DNA of 64,000 nt from Enterobacter bugandensis (GCF_900324475.1 NZ_LT992502.1:1178001-1242000); one strand, 5' to 3'. Shown: positions 28,654-39,675, counted from the stretch's first letter. Made by a program: numbers and translations. Notes: generated by a model from the sequence alone, not told the origin.

Positions 28654-30627
28654 ATGGGCAGACCCCTCAAATCCGTTTTTAAAAAAGAACATCGCGACGA
28701 CATCGCTAACCGCAGCGCAAACCCGGTATTCTCCGAGGTGGCGGAGGTGTTCCTCTCCCGCCGCCGTTTTCTCCAGATGGGGGCCGTTGCGGGGGCCGCC
28801 GTATCATTCCCGTTTCTGATCAAACCTGAGAACGCCATTGCCGCGGTATCGAAGCCTTCCGCGCTGGCAAAAGCGGTTTCCCTGGGCTTTACCAGCATCG
28901 ACGTCTCCACCGAAGATACGGTCAGGGTGCCGGAAGGCTATATTGCCCGCCCGTTCTATCGCTGGGGGGACCCGACGGGGATCAAAAACAACATGCCAGC
29001 CTTTAAGCCGGACGCCAGCAACACTACGGATGAACAGGCCGTGCAGGCGGGCATGCACCACGACGGCATGGCGTGGTTTAGCCTGCCGCAGGGGGAGCAA
29101 AACCCGGAGCATGGCCTGCTGGCGATGAACCATGAATACATCGACAACGGGATGCTGTTTACCGACGGTACGGCGAACTGGAGCCTCGACAAGGCCCGCA
29201 AGGGGCAGAACGCGATGGGCGTGTCGGTGGTGGAAGTGAAAAAAGCGGGCAGCGACTGGCAGGTGGTACGCCCGTCTTCATATGCCCGCCGCATCACCGT
29301 CAATACGCCGATGCAGCTTACCGGCCCGGCGCGGCATCAGGACTTAATGAAAACCGCCGCCGACCCGCAGGGGGAACGCGTGCTGGGCACCATGCAAAAC
29401 TGCGCTAACGGCCACACGCCGTGGGGCACCTATCTCACCTGCGAGGAAAACTGGTCGGATATTTTTGTCAAAAAAGCCGATCTCAATCCGCTGGAAAAAC
29501 GCTACGGCATCAGCGACAGCGATGAATCCTACCGCTGGAACGAGGTGGACGAGCGGTTCAGCGTCGATAAAACCCCTAACGAACCCAACCGTTTCGGCTG
29601 GGTCGTGGAGATCGATCCTTACGACCCGACCTCTACGCCACGCAAGCATACCGCGCTCGGTCGCTTCAAGCATGAGGGGGCTGCCGTCACGCTCGCCGCT
29701 GATAATCGCGTGGTGGTCTATATGGGTGACGATCAGAAGTTTGAGTACATCTATAAGTTTGTCTCGGACAAAAAATACGATCCCGCGAACCGTGAAGCCA
29801 ATATGCAGCTGCTGACCTCCGGCACGCTGTACGTCGCCAGGTTCAACGAGGACGGGAGCGGAGACTGGCTGCCGCTGATCTTCGGGCAAAATGGCCTGGA
29901 TAAGAGTAAAGGGTTTGAAAGCCAGGGCGATCTGCTGATTAAAACCCGCCTGGCGGCCGACGCGGTGGGGGCGACCAAAATGGATCGCCCCGAATGGATA
30001 GCCGTCGATCCGCACGCCAGCGGCAGCGTCTACTGTACGCTCACCAACAACAGCGATCGCGGGAAAGAGGGGAAAGCGCCGGTGGATGCCGCCAACCCGC
30101 GCGCCAACAACGTGTTTGGGCATATCATGCACTGGCACGAAGACGGCGCGGACCCTGCTGCCGCACGCTTTAAGTGGGATATTCTGGTCATGGCCGGACG
30201 CACCGACGGCGACGATCCGAAGGCCAAAGGCTCCATGCAGGGCGCGGCATTCGGCAGTCCGGACGGACTCTCTTTCGATCATCAGGGCGTCCTGTGGATC
30301 CAGACCGACGTCTCCTCCAGCACCATCAATAAGAAAGCGTACGAGGGAATGGGCAATAACCAGATGGTGGCGACCATTCCGGGCACCAACGAGTATCGCC
30401 GTTTCCTGACCGGGCCGCGCGGGTGTGAGATCACCGGCATTGCGTTTACGCCGGACAACCGCACGCTGTTTATCAACATTCAGCACCCAGGGGAGGGCGG
30501 GGATGATATTACCGACCCGGCCAATCCTCGCGCCGTCTCTAACTGGCCGGACGCCAGCCCGAACGGACGCCCGCGATCGTCCACGGTGGTGATCGTGAAA
30601 GCGGACGGCGGAATTATCGGGTCGTGA
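28654..30627 (+). CDS. PhoX-family alkaline phosphatase, Tat-exported
   Basis: 657 residues. Twin-arginine signal SRRRFLQMG (about 35-43) followed by a hydrophobic stretch, so the protein is folded and cofactor-loaded before export. The PF05787 (DUF839) domain shows NHEYIDNG, TPWGTYLTCEENW, GRFKHEGAAV and the C-terminal GLSFDHQGVLWIQTD and GCEITGIAFTPD blocks, which in PhoX supply calcium and iron ligands. Expected to hydrolyse phosphomonoesters in the periplasm. It follows the receptor by 128 bp and may have its own promoter; a Pho box could not be confirmed. Confidence 0.85.
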   Translation: MGRPLKSVFKKEHRDDIANRSANPVFSEVAEVFLSRRRFLQMGAVAGAAVSFPFLIKPENAIAAVSKPSALAKAVSLGFTSIDVSTEDTVRVPEGYIARPFYRWGDPTGIKNNMPAFKPDASNTTDEQAVQAGMHHDGMAWFSLPQGEQNPEHGLLAMNHEYIDNGMLFTDGTANWSLDKARKGQNAMGVSVVEVKKAGSDWQVVRPSSYARRITVNTPMQLTGPARHQDLMKTAADPQGERVLGTMQNCANGHTPWGTYLTCEENWSDIFVKKADLNPLEKRYGISDSDESYRWNEVDERFSVDKTPNEPNRFGWVVEIDPYDPTSTPRKHTALGRFKHEGAAVTLAADNRVVVYMGDDQKFEYIYKFVSDKKYDPANREANMQLLTSGTLYVARFNEDGSGDWLPLIFGQNGLDKSKGFESQGDLLIKTRLAADAVGATKMDRPEWIAVDPHASGSVYCTLTNNSDRGKEGKAPVDAANPRANNVFGHIMHWHEDGADPAAARFKWDILVMAGRTDGDDPKAKGSMQGAAFGSPDGLSFDHQGVLWIQTDVSSSTINKKAYEGMGNNQMVATIPGTNEYRRFLTGPRGCEITGIAFTPDNRTLFINIQHPGEGGDDITDPANPRAVSNWPDASPNGRPRSSTVVIVKADGGIIGS

Positions 30628-30635
30628 CGTTTATC

Positions 30636-30661
30636 CGCCGGGCGCACGCGCTGGCCCGGCG
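30636..30661. terminator. GC-rich hairpin after the phoX-like gene
   Basis: cgccgggc (30636-30643) and gcccggcg (30654-30661) pair perfectly around ten bases, 8 bp past the stop. REP-like core; probably protects or ends the transcript. Confidence 0.55.
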
Positions 30662-30729
30662 TTAAGCTTGCTACCACCAGCATGAAGTGTTAAAACGTGC
30701 CCCTTCTAAAAAAGAGACAGGGGTAGGGC

Positions 30730-32118
30730 GTGAAAGACGCGTCATCCGCTTCAGGCCATGGTCGCGCTGAAGCCTCGTCGGATCAGAATCCGACGCTGCA
30801 ACGTGGTTTGCAAAATCGACATATTCAGTTAATTGCCCTCGGCGGCGCAATCGGTACCGGGCTGTTTCTCGGCATCGGCCCCGCCATTCAGATGGCCGGC
30901 CCGGCGGTTCTGCTGGGTTACGCTATCGCCGGGATTATCGCCTTCCTGATCATGCGCCAGCTCGGCGAGATGGTCGTTGAAGAGCCGGTGTCAGGCTCCT
31001 TCGCGCACTTTGCCTATAAATACTGGGGCCCGTTCGCAGGCTTCCTCTCCGGCTGGAACTACTGGGTGATGTTCGTGCTGGTGGGGATGGCGGAGCTGAC
31101 CGCCGCCGGCATCTACATGCAGTACTGGCTGCCGGACGTGCCCACGTGGATCTGGGCGGCGGCCTTCTTCATCATCATTAACGCCGTTAACCTCGTCAAC
31201 GTGCGCCTGTATGGTGAAACCGAGTTCTGGTTTGCGCTGATCAAGGTGCTGGCAATTATCGGCATGATCGGCTTTGGCCTGTGGCTGCTGTTCTCCGGCC
31301 ACGGCGGCGAGCGGGCCACTATCGACAACCTGTGGCAGCACGGCGGCTTCCTGGCGACCGGCTGGAAAGGGCTCATCCTCTCGCTGGCGGTGATTATGTT
31401 CTCCTTCGGCGGTCTGGAGCTGATTGGCATTACCGCGGCCGAAGCGCGCGATCCGCATAAAAGCATTCCGAAAGCGGTCAACCAGGTGGTGTACCGTATT
31501 CTGCTGTTCTATATCGGCTCGCTGGTGGTGCTGCTGGCGCTCTATCCGTGGGTGGAAGTGAAGTCCGACAGCAGCCCGTTCGTGATGATTTTCCACGATC
31601 TCAACAGCAACGTGGTGGCTTCGGCACTGAACTTCGTCATTCTGGTGGCCTCTTTGTCGGTGTACAACAGCGGGGTCTACTCCAACAGCCGTATGCTGTT
31701 TGGCCTCTCCGTACAGGGCAACGCACCGAAGTTCCTTACCCGCGTCAGCCGCCGCGGCGTGCCGGTCAATTCGCTGTTCCTTTCCGGCGCGATTACGTCT
31801 CTGGTAGTGCTAATTAACTACCTGCTGCCGAAACAGGCCTTTGGCCTGCTGATGGCGCTGGTTGTGGCGACGCTGCTGCTGAACTGGATCATGATCTGCC
31901 TGGCGCACCTGCGTTTCCGCGCGGCGATGCGCCGCAAGGGGCGCGAGACGCAGTTCAAAGCGCTGCTCTATCCGGCGGGGAACTACCTCTGTATCGCGTT
32001 CCTGGCGTTGATTCTGGTGCTGATGTGCACCATGGATGAGATGCGACTTTCAGCAATGCTGCTGCCGGTATGGGTGGTGTTCCTGTTTATCGCGTTTAAG
32101 CTCTCACGCAAAAAGTAG
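30730..32118 (+). CDS. pheP: PheP phenylalanine permease
   Basis: 462 residues, twelve predicted helices of the APC amino-acid transporter family. Nearly the whole E. coli PheP sequence can be followed (RGLQNRHIQLIALGGAIGTG, SGWNYWVMFVLVGMAELTAAG, GLELIGITAAEARDP). The start is GTG at 30730 with an aggg ribosome site. Imports phenylalanine with protons. In E. coli the next gene is ybdG; here a 4.5-kb sugar cluster intervenes. Confidence 0.95.
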   Translation: MKDASSASGHGRAEASSDQNPTLQRGLQNRHIQLIALGGAIGTGLFLGIGPAIQMAGPAVLLGYAIAGIIAFLIMRQLGEMVVEEPVSGSFAHFAYKYWGPFAGFLSGWNYWVMFVLVGMAELTAAGIYMQYWLPDVPTWIWAAAFFIIINAVNLVNVRLYGETEFWFALIKVLAIIGMIGFGLWLLFSGHGGERATIDNLWQHGGFLATGWKGLILSLAVIMFSFGGLELIGITAAEARDPHKSIPKAVNQVVYRILLFYIGSLVVLLALYPWVEVKSDSSPFVMIFHDLNSNVVASALNFVILVASLSVYNSGVYSNSRMLFGLSVQGNAPKFLTRVSRRGVPVNSLFLSGAITSLVVLINYLLPKQAFGLLMALVVATLLLNWIMICLAHLRFRAAMRRKGRETQFKALLYPAGNYLCIAFLALILVLMCTMDEMRLSAMLLPVWVVFLFIAFKLSRKK

Positions 32119-32123
32119 CCCGT

Positions 32124-32165
32124 TTTTCTCCCTCTCCCTGTGGGAGAGGGCCGGGGTGAGGGCAA
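32124..32165. repeat. Intergenic palindromic repeat, copy 3
   Basis: ccctctccc (32130-32138) facing gggagaggg (32142-32150), followed by ccggggtgaggg. Same family as 6174, 15327 and 48895. Just after pheP; the T-rich left flank means it could act as a terminator on the other strand. Confidence 0.8.
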
Positions 32166-32200
32166 CAGACCGCACCAAACCAGACCGCACCTGCCTTCAC

Positions 32201-32230
32201 GCCCGGTGGCGCTGCGCTTACCGGGCCTAC
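32201..32230. repeat. REP-like palindrome after pheP
   Basis: gcccggt-ggcgctgcgctt-accgggc followed by ctac, nearly identical to 11909-11935. Confidence 0.75.
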
Positions 32231-32298
32231 AAAACACTGCTTCATCTTTATCGTGACCCCCCTCCCAAATCTTCTACGATCCACAGGATCTTTATTTT

Positions 32299-32341
32299 GT
32301 AATCGATTACTTTTCATTTGAGTTGTTTTGTAATCGATTAC
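32299..32341. promoter_or_regulatory. Two GalR-type operators upstream of the sugar cluster
   Basis: The 12-bp palindrome gtaatcgattac occurs at 32299-32310 and again at 32330-32341, 31 bp apart centre to centre (about three helical turns), both flanked by tttt. It fits the GalR half-site rule GTAANCGNTTAC. The LacI-family protein encoded at the end of this cluster has the same recognition helix as GalR. Likely autogenous repression of the cluster. Confidence 0.8.
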
Positions 32342-32362
32342 TTTTTCCGGGTGAGGCTTATC

Positions 32363-33598
<1,236 letters not shown>

Positions 33599-33613
33599 CG
33601 TTCAGGAGGTGGT

Positions 33614-34639
33614 ATGAGGACGATGAAAGGACCCGGCATTTTTCTGTCGCAGTTTATTGGCGCAGAAGCGCCGTTTAATTCGCTCGACGGGCTGGCTGAA
33701 TGGGCGGCAGGTAAAGGTTATAAGGCGGTGCAGATCCCCTGCAACCATCCGCACATCTTTGACGTCGAGAAAGCGGCGGAGAGCCAGGCCTACTGCGATG
33801 ACATCGCCGCTACGCTGGCCGCGCACGGGCTGGTCATTAGCGAACTGTCTACCCATCTGGAAGGGCAGCTCGTGGCGGTGAACCCCGCCTACAGCGACGC
33901 GTTTGACCACTTCGCGCCCGCCGCCGTGCGCGGTAACGATGCGGCCCGTCGGGCGTGGGCCACGGAGAAGCTGAAGCAGGCGGCGGTCGCCTCGGCAAGA
34001 TTAGGTCTGAAGGCGCACGCCACCTTCTCCGGCTCGCTGGCGTGGCCGTTTTTCTATCCGTGGCCGCCACATAACGAGCAGCGTTTTCAGGAAGCGTTCG
34101 AGGAGCTGGCAACCCGCTGGCGGCCAATACTGGATACCTTTGGCGAGCAGGGGGTGGACGTCTGCTTTGAGCTGCATCCCGGGGAAGATCTGCACGACGG
34201 CGTGACCTTCGAGCGTTTTCTGGCGCTGGTGGATAACCATCCGCGCTGCAACATCCTCTTTGATCCGAGCCATATGCTGCTCCAGCAGATGGACTATCTG
34301 GCCTTTATCGACATCTTCCATGCGCGCATCAAGGCGTTCCACGTGAAGGATGCCGAGTTCCGCCCCAGCGGGCGCAGCGGCGTGTACGGCGGCTACCAAC
34401 CGTGGATCAACCGCGCCGGTCGCTTCCGTTCGCCCGGTGACGGGCAGATCGACTTTAAGGGCATTTTCAGCAAGCTGACCCAGTACGACTACGACGGCTG
34501 GGCGGTGCTGGAGTGGGAGTGCTGCCTGAAGGACGGCGATACCGGCGCGCGCGAAGGCAGCGAATTTATCCGCCGCCATATCATTCCCGTTTCCGGACGG
34601 GCGTTTGACGATTTCGCCGCAGGGGGCAGCCATGATTAA
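33614..34639 (+). CDS. Sugar phosphate isomerase/epimerase (AP endonuclease family 2 TIM barrel)
   Basis: 341 residues, start at 33614 after an aggagg ribosome site; a second ATG at 33623 is possible. Xylose-isomerase-like barrel with probable metal ligands in CFELHPGED, FDPSHML, FHVKDAEF and the C-terminal VLEWEC. Related proteins isomerise or epimerise free or oxidised sugars and inositols. It overlaps the following dehydrogenase by 8 bp, so the two act in one pathway. Substrate unknown. Confidence 0.87.
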   Translation: MRTMKGPGIFLSQFIGAEAPFNSLDGLAEWAAGKGYKAVQIPCNHPHIFDVEKAAESQAYCDDIAATLAAHGLVISELSTHLEGQLVAVNPAYSDAFDHFAPAAVRGNDAARRAWATEKLKQAAVASARLGLKAHATFSGSLAWPFFYPWPPHNEQRFQEAFEELATRWRPILDTFGEQGVDVCFELHPGEDLHDGVTFERFLALVDNHPRCNILFDPSHMLLQQMDYLAFIDIFHARIKAFHVKDAEFRPSGRSGVYGGYQPWINRAGRFRSPGDGQIDFKGIFSKLTQYDYDGWAVLEWECCLKDGDTGAREGSEFIRRHIIPVSGRAFDDFAAGGSHD

Positions 34640-35774
34640 CGTCGGGATCGTCGGCAGCGGGTTTATTGGCCCGGCACATATCGAGGCGCTCAGGCGCCTC
34701 GGGTTTGTTCAGGTGGCCGCGCTGTGTGACGGCTCGCTCGTTAAGGCGCAGGAAAAGGCGCGCCTGCTAAACGTACCGCACGCGTACGGCAGCGTTGAGG
34801 AACTGCTCGCGCACCCTGATTTGCACGTAGTGCACAACTGCACGCCGAACCACCTGCACGCACAGATTAACCGCCAGATCCTGCGCGCGGGCAAACACGT
34901 GTTTTCCGAAAAGCCGTTGTGCATGACGTCTGAGGAGGCGCGCGAGCTGGTGGCGCTGGCGGAGCAGGCGGGCGTGGTGCATGGCGTGAGCTTCGTCTAT
35001 CGCCAGTTTGCGATGGTGCGTCAGGCGGCGAGCATGCTGCGCGCAAGCAGCCTCGGGCGGATTTTTGCCTCACACGGCAGCTACCTACAGGACTGGATGC
35101 TGCTGGAAACCGACTACAACTGGCGGGTGGATGCCGCGCTCGGCGGCGCATCGCGCGCGGTGGCGGATATCGGCTCCCACTGGTGCGACACGGTGCAGTT
35201 CGTCACCGGGCGGCGCATTACCGAGGTGATGGCGGATCTCTCCATCGTCTGGCCGACGCGCAGGGCCAGCAAGGGCGGGAATCAAACCTTCTCCCATGAC
35301 GAACAGGCGGAGTATGAAGACAAACCGGTCACGACCGAAGACTTCGGCTCGGTGCTGTTCCGCTTTGACGACGGCAGCAAGGGTTGCTTTAGCGTCTCGC
35401 AGGTGAGCGCCGGGCGTAAAAACCGCCTGACGTTTGAGATCAACGGCAGCGAGCGCTCGCTGGCGTGGGACCAGGAGGTGCCGCAGCAGCTGTGGATCGG
35501 CCATCGTGCGCAGGCAAACCAGACGCTCACCGACGATCCGGGGCTGATGAACCCTGACGTTGCCGACAGCGCCCATTTCCCCGGCGGGCACATTGAAGGC
35601 TGGCCGGATGCCTTCAAAAATATGATGGCGCAGTTCTACCGCGCCGTGCAGGCGGGCGCAATGCCGGAGACGCCGCAGTTTGCGACGTTTCACGATGGCG
35701 CAAACGTGATGTATATCATTGATGCCATTGTGAAAAGCCATCAGCAGCAGCGCTGGGTGCGCGTGGAATGCTGA
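34632..35774 (+). CDS. Gfo/Idh/MocA-family oxidoreductase
   Basis: 380 residues from the ATG at 34632. N-terminal Rossmann domain (GIVGSGFIGPAHIEAL), the family EKP motif (FSEKPLCMT, about residues 92-100) with catalytic Lys, and a C-terminal alpha/beta domain with DIGSHWCD (the usual D/GxHxxD active-site region). Typically oxidises a sugar or cyclitol hydroxyl to a ketone with NAD(P). It is coupled to the upstream isomerase gene. Confidence 0.9.
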   Translation: MINVGIVGSGFIGPAHIEALRRLGFVQVAALCDGSLVKAQEKARLLNVPHAYGSVEELLAHPDLHVVHNCTPNHLHAQINRQILRAGKHVFSEKPLCMTSEEARELVALAEQAGVVHGVSFVYRQFAMVRQAASMLRASSLGRIFASHGSYLQDWMLLETDYNWRVDAALGGASRAVADIGSHWCDTVQFVTGRRITEVMADLSIVWPTRRASKGGNQTFSHDEQAEYEDKPVTTEDFGSVLFRFDDGSKGCFSVSQVSAGRKNRLTFEINGSERSLAWDQEVPQQLWIGHRAQANQTLTDDPGLMNPDVADSAHFPGGHIEGWPDAFKNMMAQFYRAVQAGAMPETPQFATFHDGANVMYIIDAIVKSHQQQRWVRVEC

Positions 35775-35781
35775 CGCATTG

Positions 35782-35800
35782 CCCGGTTCGCCGGGCAACA
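35782..35800. repeat. Small gcccggttcgccgggc hairpin before the LacI gene
   Basis: gcccgg-ttcg-ccgggc about 10 bp after the oxidoreductase stop: a stable tetraloop hairpin that may reduce read-through or stabilise the upstream mRNA. Confidence 0.5.
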
Positions 35801-35849
35801 AATTTATGGTAGCCTGCACAAAACGCTAACCGCAGGATGTATCGTCGCT

Positions 35850-36821
35850 ATGTCAATTCAGAAAATCGCTCAGCTGGCCGGGGTTTCCGTGGCAACGGTC
35901 TCCCGCGTGCTGAATAACAGCGACACCGTGAAGGCGAAAAACCGCGAGCGCGTTCTGCAGGCGATTCAGGAGAGCAACTACCAGCCAAACCTGCTCGCCC
36001 GTCAGCTGCGCACCGCCCGCAGCTATATGATCCTGGTGATGGTGTCCAACATCGCCAACCCGTTCTGCGCCGAAGTGGTGAAGGGCATCGAAGCCGAGGC
36101 GGAGAAAAACGGCTACCGCATTCTGCTATGCAACTCCGGCTCGGACATCGAGCGCTCCCGCTCGGGCTTAAGCCTACTCTCCGGCAAAATCGTCGACGGC
36201 ATTATCACCATGGACGCCTTCTCGAAGCTGCCGGAACTTGCCGCGCTGATTGGTTCTGCACCGTGGGTGCAGTGCGCCGAATACGCCGATGCGGGCGCGG
36301 TCTCCTGCGTCGGCATCAATGATGTGGACGCTTCACAGCATGCCGTCAGCCAGCTGGCCGACGGCGGCCGCAAGCGTATCGCGATGATCAACCACGATCT
36401 CAGCTACAAATATGCCCGCCTGCGCGAACGCGGCTACAAGAGCGTGATCCACCTGCGGGATCTGGACTATCAGGCAGTGGAGTATGCCAGCGATCTCAGC
36501 TCGGGGGCGGGCATGGCGGCGATGCAAAACCTGTTAAAAGATAATCCGCCGGATGCGGTATTTGCCGTTTCCGATACGCTGGCGGCGGGCGCGTTGCGCG
36601 CCATTCAGCAGGCAGGTCTGCGGGTGCCGGAGGATATTGCCGTGGTCGGCTTTGACGGTACGGAGCTGGCGGACATGATTTCACTTACCACCATCGAACA
36701 GCCGTCGCGGGATATCGGGCGCAAGGCGGTCAATCTTCTCTTAAACAAAATCGACAACCCGGATGCGCCCACGGAAAGGGTGATGATGGACTGGCGCTTT
36801 ATTTCCCGCGGCAGCACCTGA
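35850..36821 (+). CDS. LacI-family repressor of the sugar cluster (GalR-like helix)
   Basis: 323 residues: HTH with VSVATVSRVLNNS and hinge (LARQLRTARSYMI), then a sugar-binding sensor domain (PFCAEVVKGIEAEAEKNGY, VVGFDGTELADM). The recognition residues equal those of GalR, which fits the two gtaatcgattac palindromes ahead of the transporter gene. Its stop codon abuts the stop of the opposing ybdG with no intergenic base. Confidence 0.92.
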   Translation: MSIQKIAQLAGVSVATVSRVLNNSDTVKAKNRERVLQAIQESNYQPNLLARQLRTARSYMILVMVSNIANPFCAEVVKGIEAEAEKNGYRILLCNSGSDIERSRSGLSLLSGKIVDGIITMDAFSKLPELAALIGSAPWVQCAEYADAGAVSCVGINDVDASQHAVSQLADGGRKRIAMINHDLSYKYARLRERGYKSVIHLRDLDYQAVEYASDLSSGAGMAAMQNLLKDNPPDAVFAVSDTLAAGALRAIQQAGLRVPEDIAVVGFDGTELADMISLTTIEQPSRDIGRKAVNLLLNKIDNPDAPTERVMMDWRFISRGST

Positions 36822-38066
36822 TTATCTGGCAATAACGCCTGCCAGGGAGCGAATATCGTTCCCGGTCGGCGACTGGTGAATACGCAGGCCAAACTCATCC
36901 ACTACCGCGAAAATATGGTCGAAGATATCGGCCTGAATATCTTCGTATTCCGCCCAGATTACCGTATTGGTAAAGGCATATATTTCAATCGGCAGCCCGT
37001 TGGCATCCGGCGCCAGCTGGCGCACCATCAGCGTCATATCTTTACGAATACGCGGATGGTTACGCAGATATTCATTCAGGTAAGCGCGGAAGGTGCCGAT
37101 ATTGGTCATCTTGCGCAGGTTTAATACCGATTCCCCTTCGCCGTTCTGCTGATTCCACAGGCTAATTTCCTCATGGCGCGCGGCCAGATAAGGCTTCAGC
37201 AGTTTCGCCTGAATCAGCTTCTGCTGCTCCTGCTCGTCGAGAAAATGAATGCTGGTGGTATCGATATTCAGGCTGCGCTTGATGCGTCGCCCGCCGGAGG
37301 CGGACATCCCACTCCAGTTGATAAAGGCGTCGGAGACCAGCGCCCACGTCGGAATGGTGGTGATGGTGTTATCGAAGTTGCGTACTTTAACGGTCGTCAG
37401 GCCGATGTCCGTCACCGTACCATTAGCGCCGTACTTCGGCATCTCCAGCCAGTCGCCGAGCTTGAGCATGTCGTTGGCGGAAAGCTGAATACCCGCCACA
37501 AGGCCGAGTATCGGGTCTTTAAACACCAGCATCAGTACGGCGGCCATCGCACCCAGACCGCTTATCAGAATCGCCGGGGACTGGCCGATCAGCAGGGAGA
37601 TGATTAAGATCCCCACCAGGATAGCGCTCACCAGCTTGATGCCCTGGAAGATCCCCTTCAGCGGCAGCTGCGAGGCGGTCGCCATCTTTTGCGACAGATT
37701 AAATATCACGTCCAGCAGCGAGAAGAAGGAGAGCAGGGCATACACCATCACCCACAGCTTCGCGCAGGTGGTGAGTATTTCCGCCGCTTCGCTGCCTTTT
37801 TGCAGCCACAGTACCGCCTGAACGTTGACGATTATCCCCTGCAGGGTAAAGGCCAGACGGTGAAATAATTTATTCTGGGTAATAATTTGCAGCCATAAAT
37901 GGCTACTGGCCTGCGCGCGTTTCTCGAATGCGCGCAGCACCAGTTTGTGCAAAATAAAATGAACAATGATGGCGGTGAGAAAAATAATACCAAAGATAAT
38001 CACTAAAGAGGTGGTGTGATTAATTTCAATCCCTAACTCTTCAACCTGAGCAATTAATTCCTGCAT
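36822..38066 (-). CDS. ybdG: YbdG mechanosensitive channel (MscM type)
   Basis: 414 residues with several N-terminal helices and an MscS-like pore and beta domain ([43 protein letters not shown]). Matches E. coli YbdG (415 residues), a miniconductance channel involved in adaptation to hyperosmotic stress. It lies where expected after pheP except for the inserted sugar cluster. Confidence 0.94.
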   Translation of the reverse strand: MQELIAQVEELGIEINHTTSLVIIFGIIFLTAIIVHFILHKLVLRAFEKRAQASSHLWLQIITQNKLFHRLAFTLQGIIVNVQAVLWLQKGSEAAEILTTCAKLWVMVYALLSFFSLLDVIFNLSQKMATASQLPLKGIFQGIKLVSAILVGILIISLLIGQSPAILISGLGAMAAVLMLVFKDPILGLVAGIQLSANDMLKLGDWLEMPKYGANGTVTDIGLTTVKVRNFDNTITTIPTWALVSDAFINWSGMSASGGRRIKRSLNIDTTSIHFLDEQEQQKLIQAKLLKPYLAARHEEISLWNQQNGEGESVLNLRKMTNIGTFRAYLNEYLRNHPRIRKDMTLMVRQLAPDANGLPIEIYAFTNTVIWAEYEDIQADIFDHIFAVVDEFGLRIHQSPTGNDIRSLAGVIAR

Positions 38067-38131
38067 AACGTCTCCTGTATTGATGCAGCCCCATAATGGC
38101 GGCTGCGGATCTATTATGCAAATTCACAGGA

Positions 38132-39568
38132 TTATTTGGCGGCCTCACAGACCTTCACAACCGGCAGGCAGAGACGATGACGCATGCGCAGCGTCGCCAG
38201 CGCCAGGATAACCATCAGGCCGGTTTCCACCGCCAGGAAAAGGGTAATCGCCTGCGCGTAATCCCCGTGGTAATTCTGCAGCCCGTGCAGCAAAATCGCC
38301 CCGAAAATGGCCGGTCCCAGACCCAGCGCGGCCTGCTGCAGCGTGCTGAGAATGGCGCTTGCGGCCCCTGCGTCGTCAGGCTGGATATCGCGCATCCCGA
38401 TGCGGTAGAAGCTGTTTACAATCAGCGCCTGGCCGTAGCCGACCAGCCCGGTGGCTGGGGCCAGCGTCAGCGCGGTGTTGTTCACGCCCCAAATCCGGAA
38501 CGTCGCGATGAGCGCCAGCAGGCCGATTATCTGAATTGCCAGACCCGTCAGCAGAATCGTGCTGGTACTGTAGCGGGCAATCAACCGTGGCGCGAACCAG
38601 GCAGAGATAAAATAGGTCACGCCCAGGGCGATAAAGCTGTTCCCGGACTGCCACGGCGCCATCCCCAGACCGGTCTGCATGGTCAGCGCCATACAGAACA
38701 TAAACCCGGACCAGACGCTGAAAAAGAGCAGCGCAATCACGATGCCAAAGCGAACGCTGCGAAGCTGAAGCAGGCGTGGCGGGATCAGCGGATGGGCATT
38801 CTCTCGCTCCTTTTTGCGCGCGTTCCGCGCCATCAGCCAGGCCAGCGGAATAATGGCAAGAAGCATAACCTTCAGCGACCACGGCCAGTGCCACTGCGGA
38901 CCGAGCGCCATCGGGAACAGCAGGCAGCAAAGAATGAGGGCCAGCAGCACGGTGCCTGTCCAGTCGATGCGCGACGGCGTTTCACGACGGGTTTCCGGCA
39001 CGTAGCGGCGGCTTAACGCCAGCACCACCAGACAAATCGGCACGTTGATAAAGAAGGCGTTACGCCAGCCCAGCCCGGCGATATCCGCCGACACCAGCCA
39101 GCCGCCGCCCATCTGTCCGACGATAAACGCAATCCCGCCAATGCCGCCAAACAGGCTAATGGCTTTCGCGTGGGCGCTACCTTTTAGCGTGACGTGCAGC
39201 GTGGCGAGGATCTGCGGCATGATGAGCGCTGCCCCCGCGCCCTGAACGATGCGTGCGGCCAGCAGTTGTTCAATATTTCCCGCCATCCCGCACAGCAGCG
39301 AGGCCAGCCCAAAAACTGCCACGCCCCACATAAACAGGCGACGGCGGCCAAGGTTATCCCCCAGCTTGCTGCCGAGCGCAAGGCAGACGGCAAAGGCCAC
39401 GCCGTAGAGAGCGACAATGAGCTCCAGCTCGGTGGCGGTGGCGTGCAGCGAATGGGTGATGGCGTCCAGCGCCACGTTGGTGATTGAGGTATCAATCATC
39501 GGCAGCATCTGGCCGATTAACAGCAATATCAGGCCTGCGCGACCCGGTGAAACAACTGACGTATTCAT
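38132..39568 (-). CDS. MFS drug-efflux transporter, DHA2 (EmrB/QacA) family
   Basis: 478 residues, about fourteen helices. Family motifs: MLPMIDTSITNVALDAI (motif D1), GSKLGDNLGRRRLFMWG (motif A), RIVQGAGAALIMPQ (motif B) and GGWLV (motif C region). No membrane-fusion partner is encoded beside it. Divergent from an XRE-family regulator with a shared 107-bp promoter region containing a matched inverted repeat. Confidence 0.9.
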   Translation of the reverse strand: MNTSVVSPGRAGLILLLIGQMLPMIDTSITNVALDAITHSLHATATELELIVALYGVAFAVCLALGSKLGDNLGRRRLFMWGVAVFGLASLLCGMAGNIEQLLAARIVQGAGAALIMPQILATLHVTLKGSAHAKAISLFGGIGGIAFIVGQMGGGWLVSADIAGLGWRNAFFINVPICLVVLALSRRYVPETRRETPSRIDWTGTVLLALILCCLLFPMALGPQWHWPWSLKVMLLAIIPLAWLMARNARKKERENAHPLIPPRLLQLRSVRFGIVIALLFFSVWSGFMFCMALTMQTGLGMAPWQSGNSFIALGVTYFISAWFAPRLIARYSTSTILLTGLAIQIIGLLALIATFRIWGVNNTALTLAPATGLVGYGQALIVNSFYRIGMRDIQPDDAGAASAILSTLQQAALGLGPAIFGAILLHGLQNYHGDYAQAITLFLAVETGLMVILALATLRMRHRLCLPVVKVCEAAK

Positions 39569-39625
39569 GGTAACTCCATTGCGTCATTCATCAGATGGTC
39601 GTAGCATCAACCATCTGATAAACGG

Positions 39626-39651
39626 GTACCAGTTCTTGCTTATACTGGTAC
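39626..39651. promoter_or_regulatory. Inverted repeat in the MFS/XRE divergent promoter
   Basis: gtaccagt (39626-39633) and actggtac (39644-39651) are perfect 8-bp inverted repeats with a 10-bp spacer, starting 58 bp upstream of the MFS start. Likely binding site for the adjacent XRE-family regulator. Confidence 0.6.
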
Positions 39652-39675
39652 TGGCACTACCATGCAGGGGGATTT

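Noticed and set aside
29344..30486. Minus-strand open frame of 380 codons opposite the phoX-like gene
   Set aside because: Antisense shadow; no ribosome site or domain.
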